A model generated the notes under the pieces. That model was given only the letters and a program-made list of their open reading frames with translations, had not been told where the DNA came from and made no database searches. Positions 16,873-27,083 of a stretch of DNA of 64,000 bases are shown one piece after another. Each line of letters starts with the position of its first letter. The stretch's first letter is position 1. The translations under genes were made by a program, and so were the position numbers. Source of the DNA: Heteroscillospira sp050943935 (lineage in GTDB: Bacteria; Bacillota; Clostridia; Oscillospirales; Oscillospiraceae); NCBI GenBank assembly GCA_050943935.1, contig JBMNQC010000005.1, positions 92,748-156,747 of the forward strand. The letters are read 5' to 3'.

Positions 16873-19800
16873 CTAGGCCAGAGTCTTTTCGGCCTCGTCC
16901 ACATCCATCTCAATGACCTTGGACACGCCCTTTTCCTGCATGGTGACGCCGTAGAGTATGTCCGCCTGCTCCATGGTACCCCGGCGGTGGGTGATAACCA
17001 GGAACTGAGTGTTGGCGGTGAGATTGCGCATATACTCGGCGTAGCGTATGACGTTCGCGTCGTCCAGGGCGGCCTCTATCTCGTCCATGACGCAGAATGG
17101 CGTTGGGCGCACCTTCATGATGGCAAAGTACAGGGCTATGGCCACGAAGGCCTTTTCGCCGCCGGACAGCAGGCTGATGGTGCTCAGGGCCTTGCCCGGA
17201 GGCTGAACCTTTATTTCTATACCGCAGTCCAGCACGTTGTCCGGGTCCTCCAGACTCAGAGCGGCCCGGCCGCCGCCGAACAGCTCCAGGAAGGTCTGGC
17301 GGAAGGTCTGGTCTATGGCCTTAAACTCCCGGATAAAGATATCCTTCATTTCCTTTGTTATCTCGGCTATGATCTTGAGCAGCTCTTTTTTCGCCTTCTC
17401 CACATCGTCCCGCTGCTCGGTGAGGAAGCCGTAGCGCTCGCTTACGCGCTCATATTCCTCTATTGCTCCCAGATTCGGATTTCCCAGGGCGCCTATACTG
17501 CGCTTGAGAGAGGCTATCTGCTTCTGGGCAGCGGCCATGTTTTCAACCGGCTGGCGCAGATTCTGGGCAGCTGAGTGGCTCAGCTCATAGCTGTCCCACA
17601 GCTTGTCGATTATCTGCCGCTCCTCCATCTCGGCGGCCTGACGGCGCTGGTCCAGTCTGGAGCACAGGCGCTCACACTCTATGAGCTCATCATTTTTCTC
17701 CTTGGCGGAGCGGTTCGCACCGTCCCGTCTGCCCTCCAGCTCCAGACGCAGGCGCACGCACTCGGCTATGCGCTCACGGTGGCGAACGCACTCCGCGCTG
17801 AGCTTTTTAAAGCTCTCCTCCCGCTGGACGAGCTCCACCCGCAGCTGCTCACTGCCGGCCTCTATCCGCTCTATGGCGTCAGAGCGGCCGCCGCTTGCGC
17901 CGCGCAGGCTGTCGCGCAGCTGCGTGAGCTGCTCCATGGCCCGGCCTATGGTCCCGGCCTCGGCCTCCAGAGATACACGGCGCTCGCGCAGGGCGGAGTT
18001 CTCCTCCTCCAGAGCCTGACGGCGGGAGAGGAATTCCTCGCGTCCCATGCCCAGAGTCTCGCTCTGCTCCCGCAGGACGGCTATCTCCCGCTCCAGCGCG
18101 GCGCAATTTTCCTTGACCTCGCCGGTGCGGGCGCGGTTTTCCGAAAGCTTTCTGCCAAGCTCGGCCTTTTCCTCATCCAGCGCGTCCAGGCTCTCGTCTA
18201 TGCTGCGCAGTATGAGCTTGCCGTGCTCCACGGCGGAGCCTGCTCTGGCCTGAGCCGTCTGGGCCTGAGCCAGCTCCTCCTGGGCGACGTCCAGCTCATG
18301 ACGGGCCGCCGCCAGCTCACGGTTTGCCTCGCTCAGCTCTCCGGCGCAGGTATCCAGCTTCCGCTTCATGCTGTCTATGCGCTCGCGCAGGCGCTCAAGT
18401 TCGTTGGCCCGGGAGAGCATGCCCGTGCCCCGGGCGGTGCTGCCGCCCGTCATGGAGCCGCCGGCGTTTATGAGCTGGCCGTCCAGAGAGACGATGCGGA
18501 AGCGGTTTTCGTATTTGCGGGCGATACGCACAGCGTCGCCCAGGGACTCGGCCACAACGGTGCGGCCCAGCAGATTTTCAAAAATACAGCGGTACTCCGG
18601 CGCAAACTGCACCAGCTCCACAGCCAGGCCCAGATATCCCTGCTCGCCCACAGGCAGGCGGTTTATTGTCCCGCCCCGGGTGGAGCTGAGGGGTAGGAAG
18701 GTGCCACGGCCCGCATCCCGGCTTTTCAGAAGCTCTATAGCGGCTTTGCCTGCCTCGGGAGAGTCCACAACTATGTTCTGCATTGCGCCGCCCACGGCGG
18801 TCTCTATGGCGAGAGCGTATTTTTCCTCTGCCCTGACCAGACTGGCCACAGGGCCGTGAACGCCCCGGAGAGTGCCCCGTCCCGCCTCCCGCATGACGGT
18901 CTTTACGGCTTTGGAGAAGCCCTCAAGCTCCTTTTCCATGCCTGCAAGCATATTGATGCGTGACTCCACGGAGCGGCAGTCTATGGTGAGCTTTGTGTGC
19001 TCGTCACTCAATCGGCTCACCCTCTGCTCCCTGCCCTGCATACGCAGGCGGTAGCCGGATATGACGTTCTGCAGCTCCGCTACCCTTTCGTCGGCATCCC
19101 TCAGGAGCTTTTTATCCGCGGAGAGCTGTTTTGAGGCCTCCTCCCGGCGCTCCTCGGCGGCGCGCTCCTCACGGGCGGCGGCAGTCTCTCTGTCCATAAG
19201 TTCCTGAGCGGAGTCGGCCAGCATGGATATCATGGTCCCTGACTGGGCCAGGGCCGCGGCCTTCTCGTTTTCGGCGGATACCAGACGGCTGAGCTCCCGC
19301 TCAGCCTCGCTTCCGGTGGCCTCGTTCTCGCTTATGCGCTGAGCCAGCTCCATAGCGTCGGCATCTATGGTGGCCTGCTCGCCGCCTATTTTATCCAGAC
19401 GCTCCCGGTGCTCGTTTATCTGCTCCGTCAGCTCGGCGGCGCGGTTTTCCTGCTCCGCCATGTCGCTGCGTATGCGCTCAACGCTCCTGGCGTTATTCTC
19501 TATATTTGTGCGCAGGACGGCCATGGCGCTCTCGCACTCGGCGGCCTGAGCCTCAGTACGGCTGAGAAGCTCGCGGACATTTTCCGCCTCCATATCCTTT
19601 TCCCGCATCTTCTCACCGAAATTGTCCGCATCGGCATAAAAGCGCTCCATCTCCGTCCTAGCCTTGTCTCTGGCCCTGTCGGCGCTGGCGGCGTCCGCCT
19701 CGGTGGTCTTGGCCTGCTCACGGAGCCTGTCCAGAGTCTCCATCCAGACGCTGACCTCGGCCCCGCGCAGCTCGTCGCGGAGTTTCAGATATTTTTTCGC

Positions 19801-20433
19801 GTCCTCCGCCTGCTTCTTCAGGGGAGTGACCTGCAGCTCCAGCTCGTCTATTTTATCGTTCACGCGCAGGAGGTTCTCATCGGTTTTCTGGAGCTTGCGC
19901 TCTGCCTCCTCCTTGCGGTAGCGGTAGCGGGATATGCCCGCAGCCTCCTCGAATATCTCACGTCGGTCGGCGCTCTTGGCGGAAATTATCTCGCTTATCC
20001 TGCCCTGGCCTATGATGGAATAACCGTCCCGGCCGAGGCCTGTATCCATAAGCAGCTCGTGTATGTCGCGCAGGCGCACACTCTCCCGGTTAATGGAGTA
20101 TTCGCTCTCGCCGCTGCGGTAATAGCGGCGGGTTATCATCACCTCGCTGGAGTCCATATCCAGCAGATGGGTGCTGTTGTCCAGAATGAGGCTCACCTGC
20201 GCAAAGCCCATGGCGCTGCGCTTCTCCGTGCCGCCGAAGATAACATCCTCCATTTTGCCGCCGCGCAGAGCCTTGGAGCGCTGCTCGCCCATGACCCACA
20301 GTATCGCGTCGGAAATATTCGATTTTCCGCTGCCGTTGGGGCCTACAATGGCGGTGATATCCTTTTCGAAGCTGAGCCGGGTCTTTTCCGGAAAGGATTT
20401 GAAGCCCTGAATCTCCAGTGCTTTTAGATACAC
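16873..20433 (-). CDS. smc: Chromosome segregation protein SMC
   Basis: ATPase of the SMC-ScpAB condensin. The 1186-residue protein has Walker A (GPNGSGKSN, residues 32-40), a long coiled coil interrupted by a hinge around residues 510-650, a second coiled coil, then the ABC signature LSGGEKA and Walker B ending in VMDEIEAALDD. The start is GTG, 6 nt after GAGGTG. The preceding radical-SAM gene ends 81 bp upstream. Confidence 0.97.
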   Translation of the reverse strand: MYLKALEIQGFKSFPEKTRLSFEKDITAIVGPNGSGKSNISDAILWVMGEQRSKALRGGKMEDVIFGGTEKRSAMGFAQVSLILDNSTHLLDMDSSEVMITRRYYRSGESEYSINRESVRLRDIHELLMDTGLGRDGYSIIGQGRISEIISAKSADRREIFEEAAGISRYRYRKEEAERKLQKTDENLLRVNDKIDELELQVTPLKKQAEDAKKYLKLRDELRGAEVSVWMETLDRLREQAKTTEADAASADRARDKARTEMERFYADADNFGEKMREKDMEAENVRELLSRTEAQAAECESAMAVLRTNIENNARSVERIRSDMAEQENRAAELTEQINEHRERLDKIGGEQATIDADAMELAQRISENEATGSEAERELSRLVSAENEKAAALAQSGTMISMLADSAQELMDRETAAAREERAAEERREEASKQLSADKKLLRDADERVAELQNVISGYRLRMQGREQRVSRLSDEHTKLTIDCRSVESRINMLAGMEKELEGFSKAVKTVMREAGRGTLRGVHGPVASLVRAEEKYALAIETAVGGAMQNIVVDSPEAGKAAIELLKSRDAGRGTFLPLSSTRGGTINRLPVGEQGYLGLAVELVQFAPEYRCIFENLLGRTVVAESLGDAVRIARKYENRFRIVSLDGQLINAGGSMTGGSTARGTGMLSRANELERLRERIDSMKRKLDTCAGELSEANRELAAARHELDVAQEELAQAQTAQARAGSAVEHGKLILRSIDESLDALDEEKAELGRKLSENRARTGEVKENCAALEREIAVLREQSETLGMGREEFLSRRQALEEENSALRERRVSLEAEAGTIGRAMEQLTQLRDSLRGASGGRSDAIERIEAGSEQLRVELVQREESFKKLSAECVRHRERIAECVRLRLELEGRRDGANRSAKEKNDELIECERLCSRLDQRRQAAEMEERQIIDKLWDSYELSHSAAQNLRQPVENMAAAQKQIASLKRSIGALGNPNLGAIEEYERVSERYGFLTEQRDDVEKAKKELLKIIAEITKEMKDIFIREFKAIDQTFRQTFLELFGGGRAALSLEDPDNVLDCGIEIKVQPPGKALSTISLLSGGEKAFVAIALYFAIMKVRPTPFCVMDEIEAALDDANVIRYAEYMRNLTANTQFLVITHRRGTMEQADILYGVTMQEKGVSKVIEMDVDEAEKTLA

Positions 20434-20514
20434 GAAAACACCTCAATTTGTGCTATATACTCAAAATTATCTGCAATTTTCCATAATGACATAAAATACA
20501 GTATATCTTAAAGC

Positions 20515-21525
20515 TCAGTTTTTTGCAACGGAAACTATGCTGATTTCTTCTTTTTCCCGGGCATTTCCCAAAATTTTCAGCCTGGAAATATCCAGATTCT
20601 GTCTTATATATCCAACGTTGCATCTTTTGTGTCCAACGGCTGCGGAGACCCGGGAGGGGGGTACGGAAAGGGTGACGCACTCCGCTCCCCTGTACGGCTC
20701 AAGCATGGGCAGCATACGGCTGAGCATCAGCCTGCTGAGCACCAGCTCTCCCAGCGCCGGATGGTAGGCTCCCCCCACCGCTCCGCCGCCGGACAGCTCC
20801 TCCGTTGGGTTTAGACCCAGGCGTATTACGGGGATGCCCGCCGCCTCAAATATGGGCAGTATGCGGGCGCAGACACGCACAGCGTCTTCCACCGTGTGCT
20901 CGGCGTATTTTCCGTTCAGCCAGCGCTCGTACAGCTCCGTATCCCGGACTATCACCGTGGGGTAGATGCGCACGCCGTCCGGCTTCAGGGCGGCCAGGCG
21001 CTTTGCCGTGTCCACATCTTTTTCGTCGTCTGAGCCGGGCAGGCCGGTCATCATCTGAAGTATGAGCGTAAAGCCCCGGCTGCGTATCAGTTCGGCGGCG
21101 GCCACGGTATGCGCCGCCGTGTGGCCCCGGTTGGTCTCAAGGAGCACGCCGTCGTCCATGGACTGGCTGCCCAGCTCTATGGTTTTAACTCCGTATTTCT
21201 CCAGCCTGTCCAGCCGCGGAGTGTCTATGGCGTCCGGCCGGGTGCTCAGACGTATGGAGGACACCAGTCCCGCCCGTATGAAGGCGTAGGCGCTCTCCAG
21301 CAGCTCCACCTGCTGCTCCGGGGGTATGGCGGTGAAGCTGCCTCCGTAGAAGGCTATCTCGGGACAGCTGCCCTCCGGCAGCTTTTCCAGGGATTCTTCC
21401 ACAGTATTTTTCACATCTGAGGCCGTGGCAGGCAAAAGGCTGCCTGAGATGCGCTTCTGATTGCAGAAAACGCAGTCCATCGGGCAGCCTGTGTGCGGTA
21501 TGAATATAGGTATTATCCTGCTCAT
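20515..21525 (-). CDS. Radical SAM protein, Elp3/HemN-like
   Basis: A 336-residue protein with the radical-SAM cluster motif Cys14-x3-Cys18-x2-Cys21 in PHTGCPMDCVFCNQ, a GG-type region (FYGGSFTA), and an N-to-C order resembling the Elp3 catalytic core without the acetyltransferase. Genes of this type commonly sit between rnc and smc in Clostridia, but their substrate is, to my knowledge, not established; RNA modification is a guess from the Elp3 likeness. The start overlaps the rnc stop by 4 bp. Confidence 0.8.
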   Translation of the reverse strand: MSRIIPIFIPHTGCPMDCVFCNQKRISGSLLPATASDVKNTVEESLEKLPEGSCPEIAFYGGSFTAIPPEQQVELLESAYAFIRAGLVSSIRLSTRPDAIDTPRLDRLEKYGVKTIELGSQSMDDGVLLETNRGHTAAHTVAAAELIRSRGFTLILQMMTGLPGSDDEKDVDTAKRLAALKPDGVRIYPTVIVRDTELYERWLNGKYAEHTVEDAVRVCARILPIFEAAGIPVIRLGLNPTEELSGGGAVGGAYHPALGELVLSRLMLSRMLPMLEPYRGAECVTLSVPPSRVSAAVGHKRCNVGYIRQNLDISRLKILGNAREKEEISIVSVAKN

Positions 21526-22202
21526 TTTTTTCTCAGCTCCTGCAGGGCGCGGCAGGCGGCGGCCTGCTCGGCCTCCTTTTTGCTGTGGCCCTCGCCCTGG
21601 CCTATGTCCACGCCGTTCAGGGTGACCCGGGCGGTAAAGAGCTTACAGTGGTCTGGACCTGACTGGCCTATCATCTCATAGGCAAGCACCTGACCGCTGC
21701 GGCGCTGTACCAGCTCCTGAAGCTCGGTTTTATGGTCGCCTGTGTGAATATGAGCCTTGGGGTCGAAGCCGTCCAATATCATGCGGTGGATAAAGTCCGA
21801 GGCAACCTCCATACCGCCGTCCAGATACATGGCGGCTATGAGCGCCTCCACACAGTCGGCCAGTATTGACTGCCTCTCCCGTCCTCCGGTAAGCTCCTCG
21901 CCCTTGCCCAGCATGAGATATTTGCCCAGCTCCAGCCTCTGTGCAACGCCGTAAAGGCTCTGCTCGCATACCAGCTCAGCCCGCAGGCGTGTCATGCGGC
22001 CCTCGGGCATATCCGGACACTTAAGAAACAGGTGGCGGGCCACCACCAGTCCCAGCACGCTGTCACCCAAAAACTCCAGGCGCTCGTTGCAGCGTATGGC
22101 GGCGTGGCGGTTCTCGTTGGCGTAGGAGCTGTGTACCATAGCTGTGGAAAAAAGTGCGCCGTCCCGAAACTCGTAGCCGAGCTTTTTTTCCAGCTCTTTC
22201 AC
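21522..22202 (-). CDS. rnc: Ribonuclease III
   Basis: Double-strand-specific endoribonuclease acting on rRNA precursors and structured mRNAs. The 226-residue protein has the signature NERLEFLGDSVLG in the nuclease domain, a second acidic site (DCVEALIAAMYLDGG), and a C-terminal dsRNA-binding domain (GQGEGHSKKEAEQAAA). It starts with GTG immediately after the acpP stop codon, so translation is probably coupled. Confidence 0.96.
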   Translation of the reverse strand: MKELEKKLGYEFRDGALFSTAMVHSSYANENRHAAIRCNERLEFLGDSVLGLVVARHLFLKCPDMPEGRMTRLRAELVCEQSLYGVAQRLELGKYLMLGKGEELTGGRERQSILADCVEALIAAMYLDGGMEVASDFIHRMILDGFDPKAHIHTGDHKTELQELVQRRSGQVLAYEMIGQSGPDHCKLFTARVTLNGVDIGQGEGHSKKEAEQAAACRALQELRKK

Positions 22203-22475
22203 TTAAGCCTGCATCTCCTTGAATCTGATGATGTAATCGACCATGTCGCCCACAGTCTCCAGCTCACGAACCTCTTCCATGAGGCTCTCCCGGGCGGCCT
22301 TCTCCTTGGGCAGCACCAGGTCGAACTCCTCCTCGCTGGCCAGCACCAGCTCGGCAAGGTCCACGGAATCTATGCCCAAATCGTCCACCAGACCGGTTTC
22401 CTCGGTGATATCGTCTGCATCGGTGATATCAATGATAAGGTCCTTAATAGTGTCAAAAACAGAATTTCTATCCAT
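22203..22475 (-). CDS. acpP: Acyl carrier protein
   Basis: Phosphopantetheine-bearing carrier for fatty-acid synthesis. The 90-residue acidic helix bundle has the attachment Ser37 in GIDSVDLAEL, the expected setting. It is slightly longer than the usual 75-80 residues because of an extended middle and tail. It has its own promoter and a strong AAAGGAG ribosome site, and heads the acpP-rnc-radical SAM-smc run. plsX is directly upstream. Confidence 0.93.
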   Translation of the reverse strand: MDRNSVFDTIKDLIIDITDADDITEETGLVDDLGIDSVDLAELVLASEEEFDLVLPKEKAARESLMEEVRELETVGDMVDYIIRFKEMQA

Positions 22476-22506
22476 TTTTTAATCTCCTTTAATATGATTC
22501 AGCAAC

Positions 22507-22535
22507 ATAATACGCACAAGCGCTCAGGATGTCAA
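22507..22535 (-). promoter_or_regulatory. acpP promoter
   Basis: On the minus strand TTGACA (22535-22530) and TATTAT (22512-22507) are 17 bp apart, overlapping the end of plsX. It gives acpP and the genes downstream independent transcription. Confidence 0.75.
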
Positions 22536-23557
22536 GACTCTTTATCCAGTTTCATGTATTCCACATTGCGCTCTATCTCGCCTATAACGTCGGCCTCAAC
22601 AAATCCAACAGCCTGTTTTATGGCGCTGCGGAAAGCTCTGGCGTTGCTGCTGCCGTGGGCCTTTACCACTGTCCTGCGCAGACCAAGCATAATTGTACCT
22701 CCAGTCTCGCTCACATCCACCTTGTCCTTAATGGCCATGACGCCGCCTTTCAGCAGCAGCGCGCCCAACTTGTTTTTAAGGCTGGACAGGAACGCGCCCT
22801 TCAGCTCCTTAAGAAGAAAAAGGGCTGTGCCCTCCACGGTTTTAAGAAAGATATTTCCGGTAAATCCGTCGCATACCAGCACATCGGTGTGGCCCAGCAT
22901 GGCCTCCCGGGCCTCTATATTGCCCGTAAAGTTTATGCGTCCCGCGTCGCCCGCGGCCTTGAGCACATCATAGGCCTCTTCACGGCGCTGGCCGCCCTTG
23001 CCGGCCTCGACTCCGATATTGAGCTGGGAGACCCGGGGATTTTCCAGTCCCATGATGTTTTTGGCGTAGAAGGAACCCATGTAGGCAAACTGCAGCAGAT
23101 ACTCATCGGTGCACTCTATATTTGCGCCGCAGTCTATGAGCAGCACGCCGTGACCCGCGTTGGGCACCACGGGTGCCAGGGCCGCGCGGCGTATGCCCTT
23201 GACCCGGCGCACGGTCATGGTGGCTCCGCTGAGGAGCGCTCCGGTGCTGCCGGCGGATACGAAAGCGTCGCCCTCGCCGCGAGACAGCAGTCTGAGCCCC
23301 ACGGCCATGGATGAATCGTTCTTAACTCGGACGGCCATGCTGGGCTCGTCCTCCATGGTGATGACCTCGCTGGTTGGGACCACGCGTATATGCTCGCCGT
23401 CCGCCCCGGCGTTCTTTTCCCGGAGGCAGCTCTCTATCGCGTCCGCGTCGCCCACCAGAGTGATATCGATGCCGAATTCCCGGGCCGCGTCTACAGCTCC
23501 GTGGACGGCGGCAGAGGGAGCGTTATCGCCGCCCATTGCGTCTATAATAATTCTCAT
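22532..23557 (-). CDS. plsX: Phosphate acyltransferase PlsX
   Basis: Converts acyl-ACP to acyl-phosphate, feeding PlsY in phospholipid synthesis. The 341-residue protein begins MRIIIDAMGGDNAP and has the family motifs SAGSTGALL, LIDCGANI and DGFTGNI. It overlaps trmFO by 4 bp and precedes acpP, so lipid-synthesis genes are paired. No FapR-type operator was identified. Confidence 0.95.
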   Translation of the reverse strand: MRIIIDAMGGDNAPSAAVHGAVDAAREFGIDITLVGDADAIESCLREKNAGADGEHIRVVPTSEVITMEDEPSMAVRVKNDSSMAVGLRLLSRGEGDAFVSAGSTGALLSGATMTVRRVKGIRRAALAPVVPNAGHGVLLIDCGANIECTDEYLLQFAYMGSFYAKNIMGLENPRVSQLNIGVEAGKGGQRREEAYDVLKAAGDAGRINFTGNIEAREAMLGHTDVLVCDGFTGNIFLKTVEGTALFLLKELKGAFLSSLKNKLGALLLKGGVMAIKDKVDVSETGGTIMLGLRRTVVKAHGSSNARAFRSAIKQAVGFVEADVIGEIERNVEYMKLDKES

Positions 23558-24867
23558 TTAAAGCTTTCCTCTTCAGTTTTCTCCCCGATTATCTCCAGCG
23601 CACGTTTGGAGATCTCAAGGTTTTTGTTCCGCTTGCCTTTCACCCTGTAGCCCAGGGGGGCGATGATGCCGAAGTTTATGTTCATGGGCTGGAAATCCCC
23701 CACGCTGCCCTCGGAAATGTACAGTCCCAGAGCGCCTATGGCTGTCTCCTTGGGAAAATCCAGAGGGGGCAGCCCCCGCAGGCGGGCGGCGGTCTCAAGA
23801 CCCACAAGCATGCCGGATGCGCAGGACTCCACATAGCCCTCAACGCCCGTCATCTGTCCGGCGAAGGATATACGCGGGTCGGACTTCAAACGGTAATATC
23901 TGTCCAGCAGCTCGGGAGAGCGGAGATAGGTGTTGCGGTGCATGACGCCGTAGCGCACGAATTCCGCGTCCCTCAGGGCTGGTATCATGGAGAACACCCG
24001 CTTCTGCTCGCCGAAGGCCAGGTGGGTCTGGAAGCCCACCAGATTATACAGAGTTCCCTCGGCATTGTCCCGGCGAAGCTGCACCACGGCGTAGCTCTCC
24101 TCCCCCGTTCTGGGGTCACGGAGACCCACGGGCTTAAGGGGCCCGTAGCGGAGAGTGTCCTCGCCCCTTCTGGCCATTACCTCCACAGGCATACAGCCCT
24201 CGAAAACTCCGGCGTCCACAAAGCCGTGGACCTCGGCCTCCCTGGCGGAGATGAGCTCCTTCCAGAAGGCCTGATACTCCTCCTTTGTCATAGGGCAGTT
24301 TACATAATCCGCCGTGCCCTTGTCGTAGCGGGAGGCGAAAAAGGCGCTGTCCATATCGACGCTGGCCAGGGTGACTATGGGCGCGGCTGCGTCAAAGAAG
24401 CTGAGGCTCTGAGTCTCGGGGAAGAGCTCCGCTATCTTTTCGGCCAGGCCGTCTGAGGTGAGGGGGCCGGTGGCTATGACCACCTGGCCTCCGGGTATAT
24501 CCAGAGCCTCGTCCTCCACTATTTCAATGAGAGGCTCGGCTCTCAGCTGCTCGGTGATGGTGCGGGCAAAGCCCACTCTGTCCACAGCCAGGGCGCCGCC
24601 GGCGGCCACGCGGTTTTTATCTGCGGAGAGCATAATGAGAGAGCCCAGGCGCCGCAGCTCCTCCTTGAGCAGTCCCACGGCGTTTGTCAGCTCGTCGCTT
24701 CGCAGGGAGTTGGAGCACACCAGCTCCGCAAAATACTCGGAAACGTGGGCTGGCGTCATTTTTTTCGGCTTCATTTCCACCAGACGCACAGGTATGCCCC
24801 GGCGGGCAAGCTGCCACGCGCACTCGCTTCCGGCCAGTCCGGCGCCTATGACCGTAACTTTTTCCAT
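23554..24867 (-). CDS. trmFO: Folate-dependent tRNA-U54 methyltransferase TrmFO
   Basis: FAD enzyme that forms ribothymidine-54 in the tRNA T-loop using methylene-THF. The 437-residue protein has the GAGLAGSECAWQLARRG dinucleotide motif, EMKPKKMTPAH, and CSNSLRSDE with the catalytic-region cysteine. It follows topA, as in many Firmicutes (topA-trmFO). Confidence 0.95.
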   Translation of the reverse strand: MEKVTVIGAGLAGSECAWQLARRGIPVRLVEMKPKKMTPAHVSEYFAELVCSNSLRSDELTNAVGLLKEELRRLGSLIMLSADKNRVAAGGALAVDRVGFARTITEQLRAEPLIEIVEDEALDIPGGQVVIATGPLTSDGLAEKIAELFPETQSLSFFDAAAPIVTLASVDMDSAFFASRYDKGTADYVNCPMTKEEYQAFWKELISAREAEVHGFVDAGVFEGCMPVEVMARRGEDTLRYGPLKPVGLRDPRTGEESYAVVQLRRDNAEGTLYNLVGFQTHLAFGEQKRVFSMIPALRDAEFVRYGVMHRNTYLRSPELLDRYYRLKSDPRISFAGQMTGVEGYVESCASGMLVGLETAARLRGLPPLDFPKETAIGALGLYISEGSVGDFQPMNINFGIIAPLGYRVKGKRNKNLEISKRALEIIGEKTEEESFK

Positions 24868-24884
24868 TTCAGTCTCCTTGGGTA

Positions 24885-27077
24885 TTATTTCTGTTCCTCA
24901 GTCTCCGGGGCGCTCTTCTCCTCCGTCTTTTCGGCGGGGGCGGCCTCCTCGGTCTTTTTTGCCCGGCGCTTATAGCCGCGCTTGTCCTCGGGCAGGAAGT
25001 TGGGGCACTCCTCGTTTATGCAGAAGCTCTTGCGCTGGCCCTTGCCGGAGAGCTTGAACATGGTCTTGCCGCACTCGGGGCACAGGTCCTTGGTAGGCAC
25101 GTCCCAGGTCATAAAGCCGCAGGCCGCGCCCTTTTCGCAGGCGTAGTAGGTGTAGCCCTTTTTGGAGGTTCGCTTGAGTATGCGTCCGCCGCAGCGGGGG
25201 CATTTTCCGGGCATCTCCACAACTATGGGCTTGGTGAAATCGCACTCCGGGAAGCCGGGGCAGGCCAGGAAACGGCCGAAGCGGCCGCTCTTATACACCA
25301 TCTGCTTGCCGCATTTATCGCATATCTCATCGGAATACTCGTCGGGCACCTTCAGGTGCACGCCCTCCAGAGCCTGCTCGGCGTTTTCCAGAGAGCTCTC
25401 AAAGCCGCCGTAGAAGTCGCTGAGCAGCCCCTTCCACTGGCGCTTGCCCTCCTCCACCTCGTCCAGTCCCTCCTCCATTTTGGCGGTGAACTTCATGTCG
25501 ACGATGTCGGGGAAGCGCTCCTCCATAAGTCCGGTTACCACCTCGCCCAGAGCGGTGGGACGCAGGTAGCGTCCCTCCTTCACCACATATTCTCTGGCGG
25601 TGATGGTGGAGATGGTGGGGGCGTAGGTGCTGGGGCGGCCTATGCCCTTCTCCTCCATGGCCCGGATGAGGGTGGCCTCGGTGTAGCGGGGCGGAGGATT
25701 GGTGAACTGCTGCTCCCTTTCTATCTTCTTGAGGGAGACATTCTCGCCCTCCCGAAGCTCCGGCAGAGGCTTGCGGGCCTCCTCGGTATTCTCATCCTTG
25801 CTCTCCTCATACACGGCGGTATAGCCTGAAAAGCGCAGCTCGGAGTTGTTGGCACGGAAAATATATTTATCGCTCTGTACGTCTATCACAACATTGTCGT
25901 AAATGGCGTTGGCCATCTGGCTGGCGGTGAAGCGGCCCCAGATAAGGCGGTAGAGGCGGTACTGCTCGGCGGTGAGGGATTTCTTCACCCGCTCGGGGGT
26001 GAGGGTCACGGAGCTGGGGCGTATGGCCTCGTGGGCGTCCTGAGCGCCGCTCTTGGCCTTGTAGCGCCGGGGCTGTCCCGTATAGTACTCCTTGCCGTAG
26101 CGGCCCACTATGAACTCTCCTGCGGCTGCCAGAGCGTCCTCGGAAAGGCGCAGGGAGTCGGTACGCATATAGGTGATGAGACCTATGGTGCCCTCGCCCT
26201 CAATATCCACGCCCTCATACAGCTGCTGGGCTATGGACATGGTGCGCCGGGGCGTCATGCCCAGGCGGCGGGAAGCCTCCTGCTGCAGAGTGGAGGTTAT
26301 GAACGGAGGCGAGGGAGAGCGCTGCTTCTCGCCCCGTTTTACGGTGCTGATGGTGAAGGGGCTCTTCTCCACGGCAGAGACCACGGTGTTTACCTCTTCC
26401 TCGCTGTGCAGCTCCAGTTTTTTCTCCGTGGTGCCGTGGAAGCGTGCAGTAAACTCGCCGGGGCGCTCTATGCGGCCCAGACGCACATCCAGATGCCAGT
26501 ACTCCTCGGGCACGAAGGCCTTTATCTCCTTCTCCCTGTCCACCACCATGCGGGTGGCCACGGACTGGACACGGCCCGCGGAGAGGCCGCGCTTTATCTT
26601 GCGCCACAGCAGGGGGCTGAGCTTGTATCCCACTATGCGGTCAAGTATGCGGCGGGCCTGCTGAGCGTCCACCAGGTCCTGGTCTATATCCCTGGGATGC
26701 TGTATGCTGTCGCGCACCACGTTTTTGGTTATCTCGTTGAAGGTCACTCGTCTGGCCTTTTCGTCGGGAAGCTGCAGCAGCTCCTTCAGATGCCAGGATA
26801 TGGCCTCTCCCTCGCGGTCCGGGTCGGTTGCGAGATAAACTATGCCCGCGCTTTTGGCGCGCTTTTTCAGCTCGGAAATTATCTCTTCTCTGCCTTTTAC
26901 GGGAATATACTGGGGCTCGAAGCCGTTTTCGATATCCACGCCCATTTTGCTCTTGGGCAGGTCGCGCAGATGGCCCATGGAGGCCACGACCTTGTAGTCA
27001 TTGCCCAGATATTTCTCGATGGTTCTGGCTTTTGCGGGTGACTCGACTATCACCAGATCCGTCTTTGCCTTTGCCAT
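24885..27077 (-). CDS. topA: DNA topoisomerase I
   Basis: Type IA enzyme relaxing negative supercoils. The 730-residue protein has a TOPRIM domain (VIVESPAKA ... DPDREGEAISWHL), the active-site tyrosine in YMRTDSLRLS, and three C-terminal Cys4 zinc ribbons (from CDKCGK, CPRCGG and CPECGK). It ends in a Lys/Glu/Ala-rich tail of about 30 residues. dprA lies 6 bp upstream. Confidence 0.97.
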   Translation of the reverse strand: MAKAKTDLVIVESPAKARTIEKYLGNDYKVVASMGHLRDLPKSKMGVDIENGFEPQYIPVKGREEIISELKKRAKSAGIVYLATDPDREGEAISWHLKELLQLPDEKARRVTFNEITKNVVRDSIQHPRDIDQDLVDAQQARRILDRIVGYKLSPLLWRKIKRGLSAGRVQSVATRMVVDREKEIKAFVPEEYWHLDVRLGRIERPGEFTARFHGTTEKKLELHSEEEVNTVVSAVEKSPFTISTVKRGEKQRSPSPPFITSTLQQEASRRLGMTPRRTMSIAQQLYEGVDIEGEGTIGLITYMRTDSLRLSEDALAAAGEFIVGRYGKEYYTGQPRRYKAKSGAQDAHEAIRPSSVTLTPERVKKSLTAEQYRLYRLIWGRFTASQMANAIYDNVVIDVQSDKYIFRANNSELRFSGYTAVYEESKDENTEEARKPLPELREGENVSLKKIEREQQFTNPPPRYTEATLIRAMEEKGIGRPSTYAPTISTITAREYVVKEGRYLRPTALGEVVTGLMEERFPDIVDMKFTAKMEEGLDEVEEGKRQWKGLLSDFYGGFESSLENAEQALEGVHLKVPDEYSDEICDKCGKQMVYKSGRFGRFLACPGFPECDFTKPIVVEMPGKCPRCGGRILKRTSKKGYTYYACEKGAACGFMTWDVPTKDLCPECGKTMFKLSGKGQRKSFCINEECPNFLPEDKRGYKRRAKKTEEAAPAEKTEEKSAPETEEQK

Positions 27078-27083
27078 TTGGTC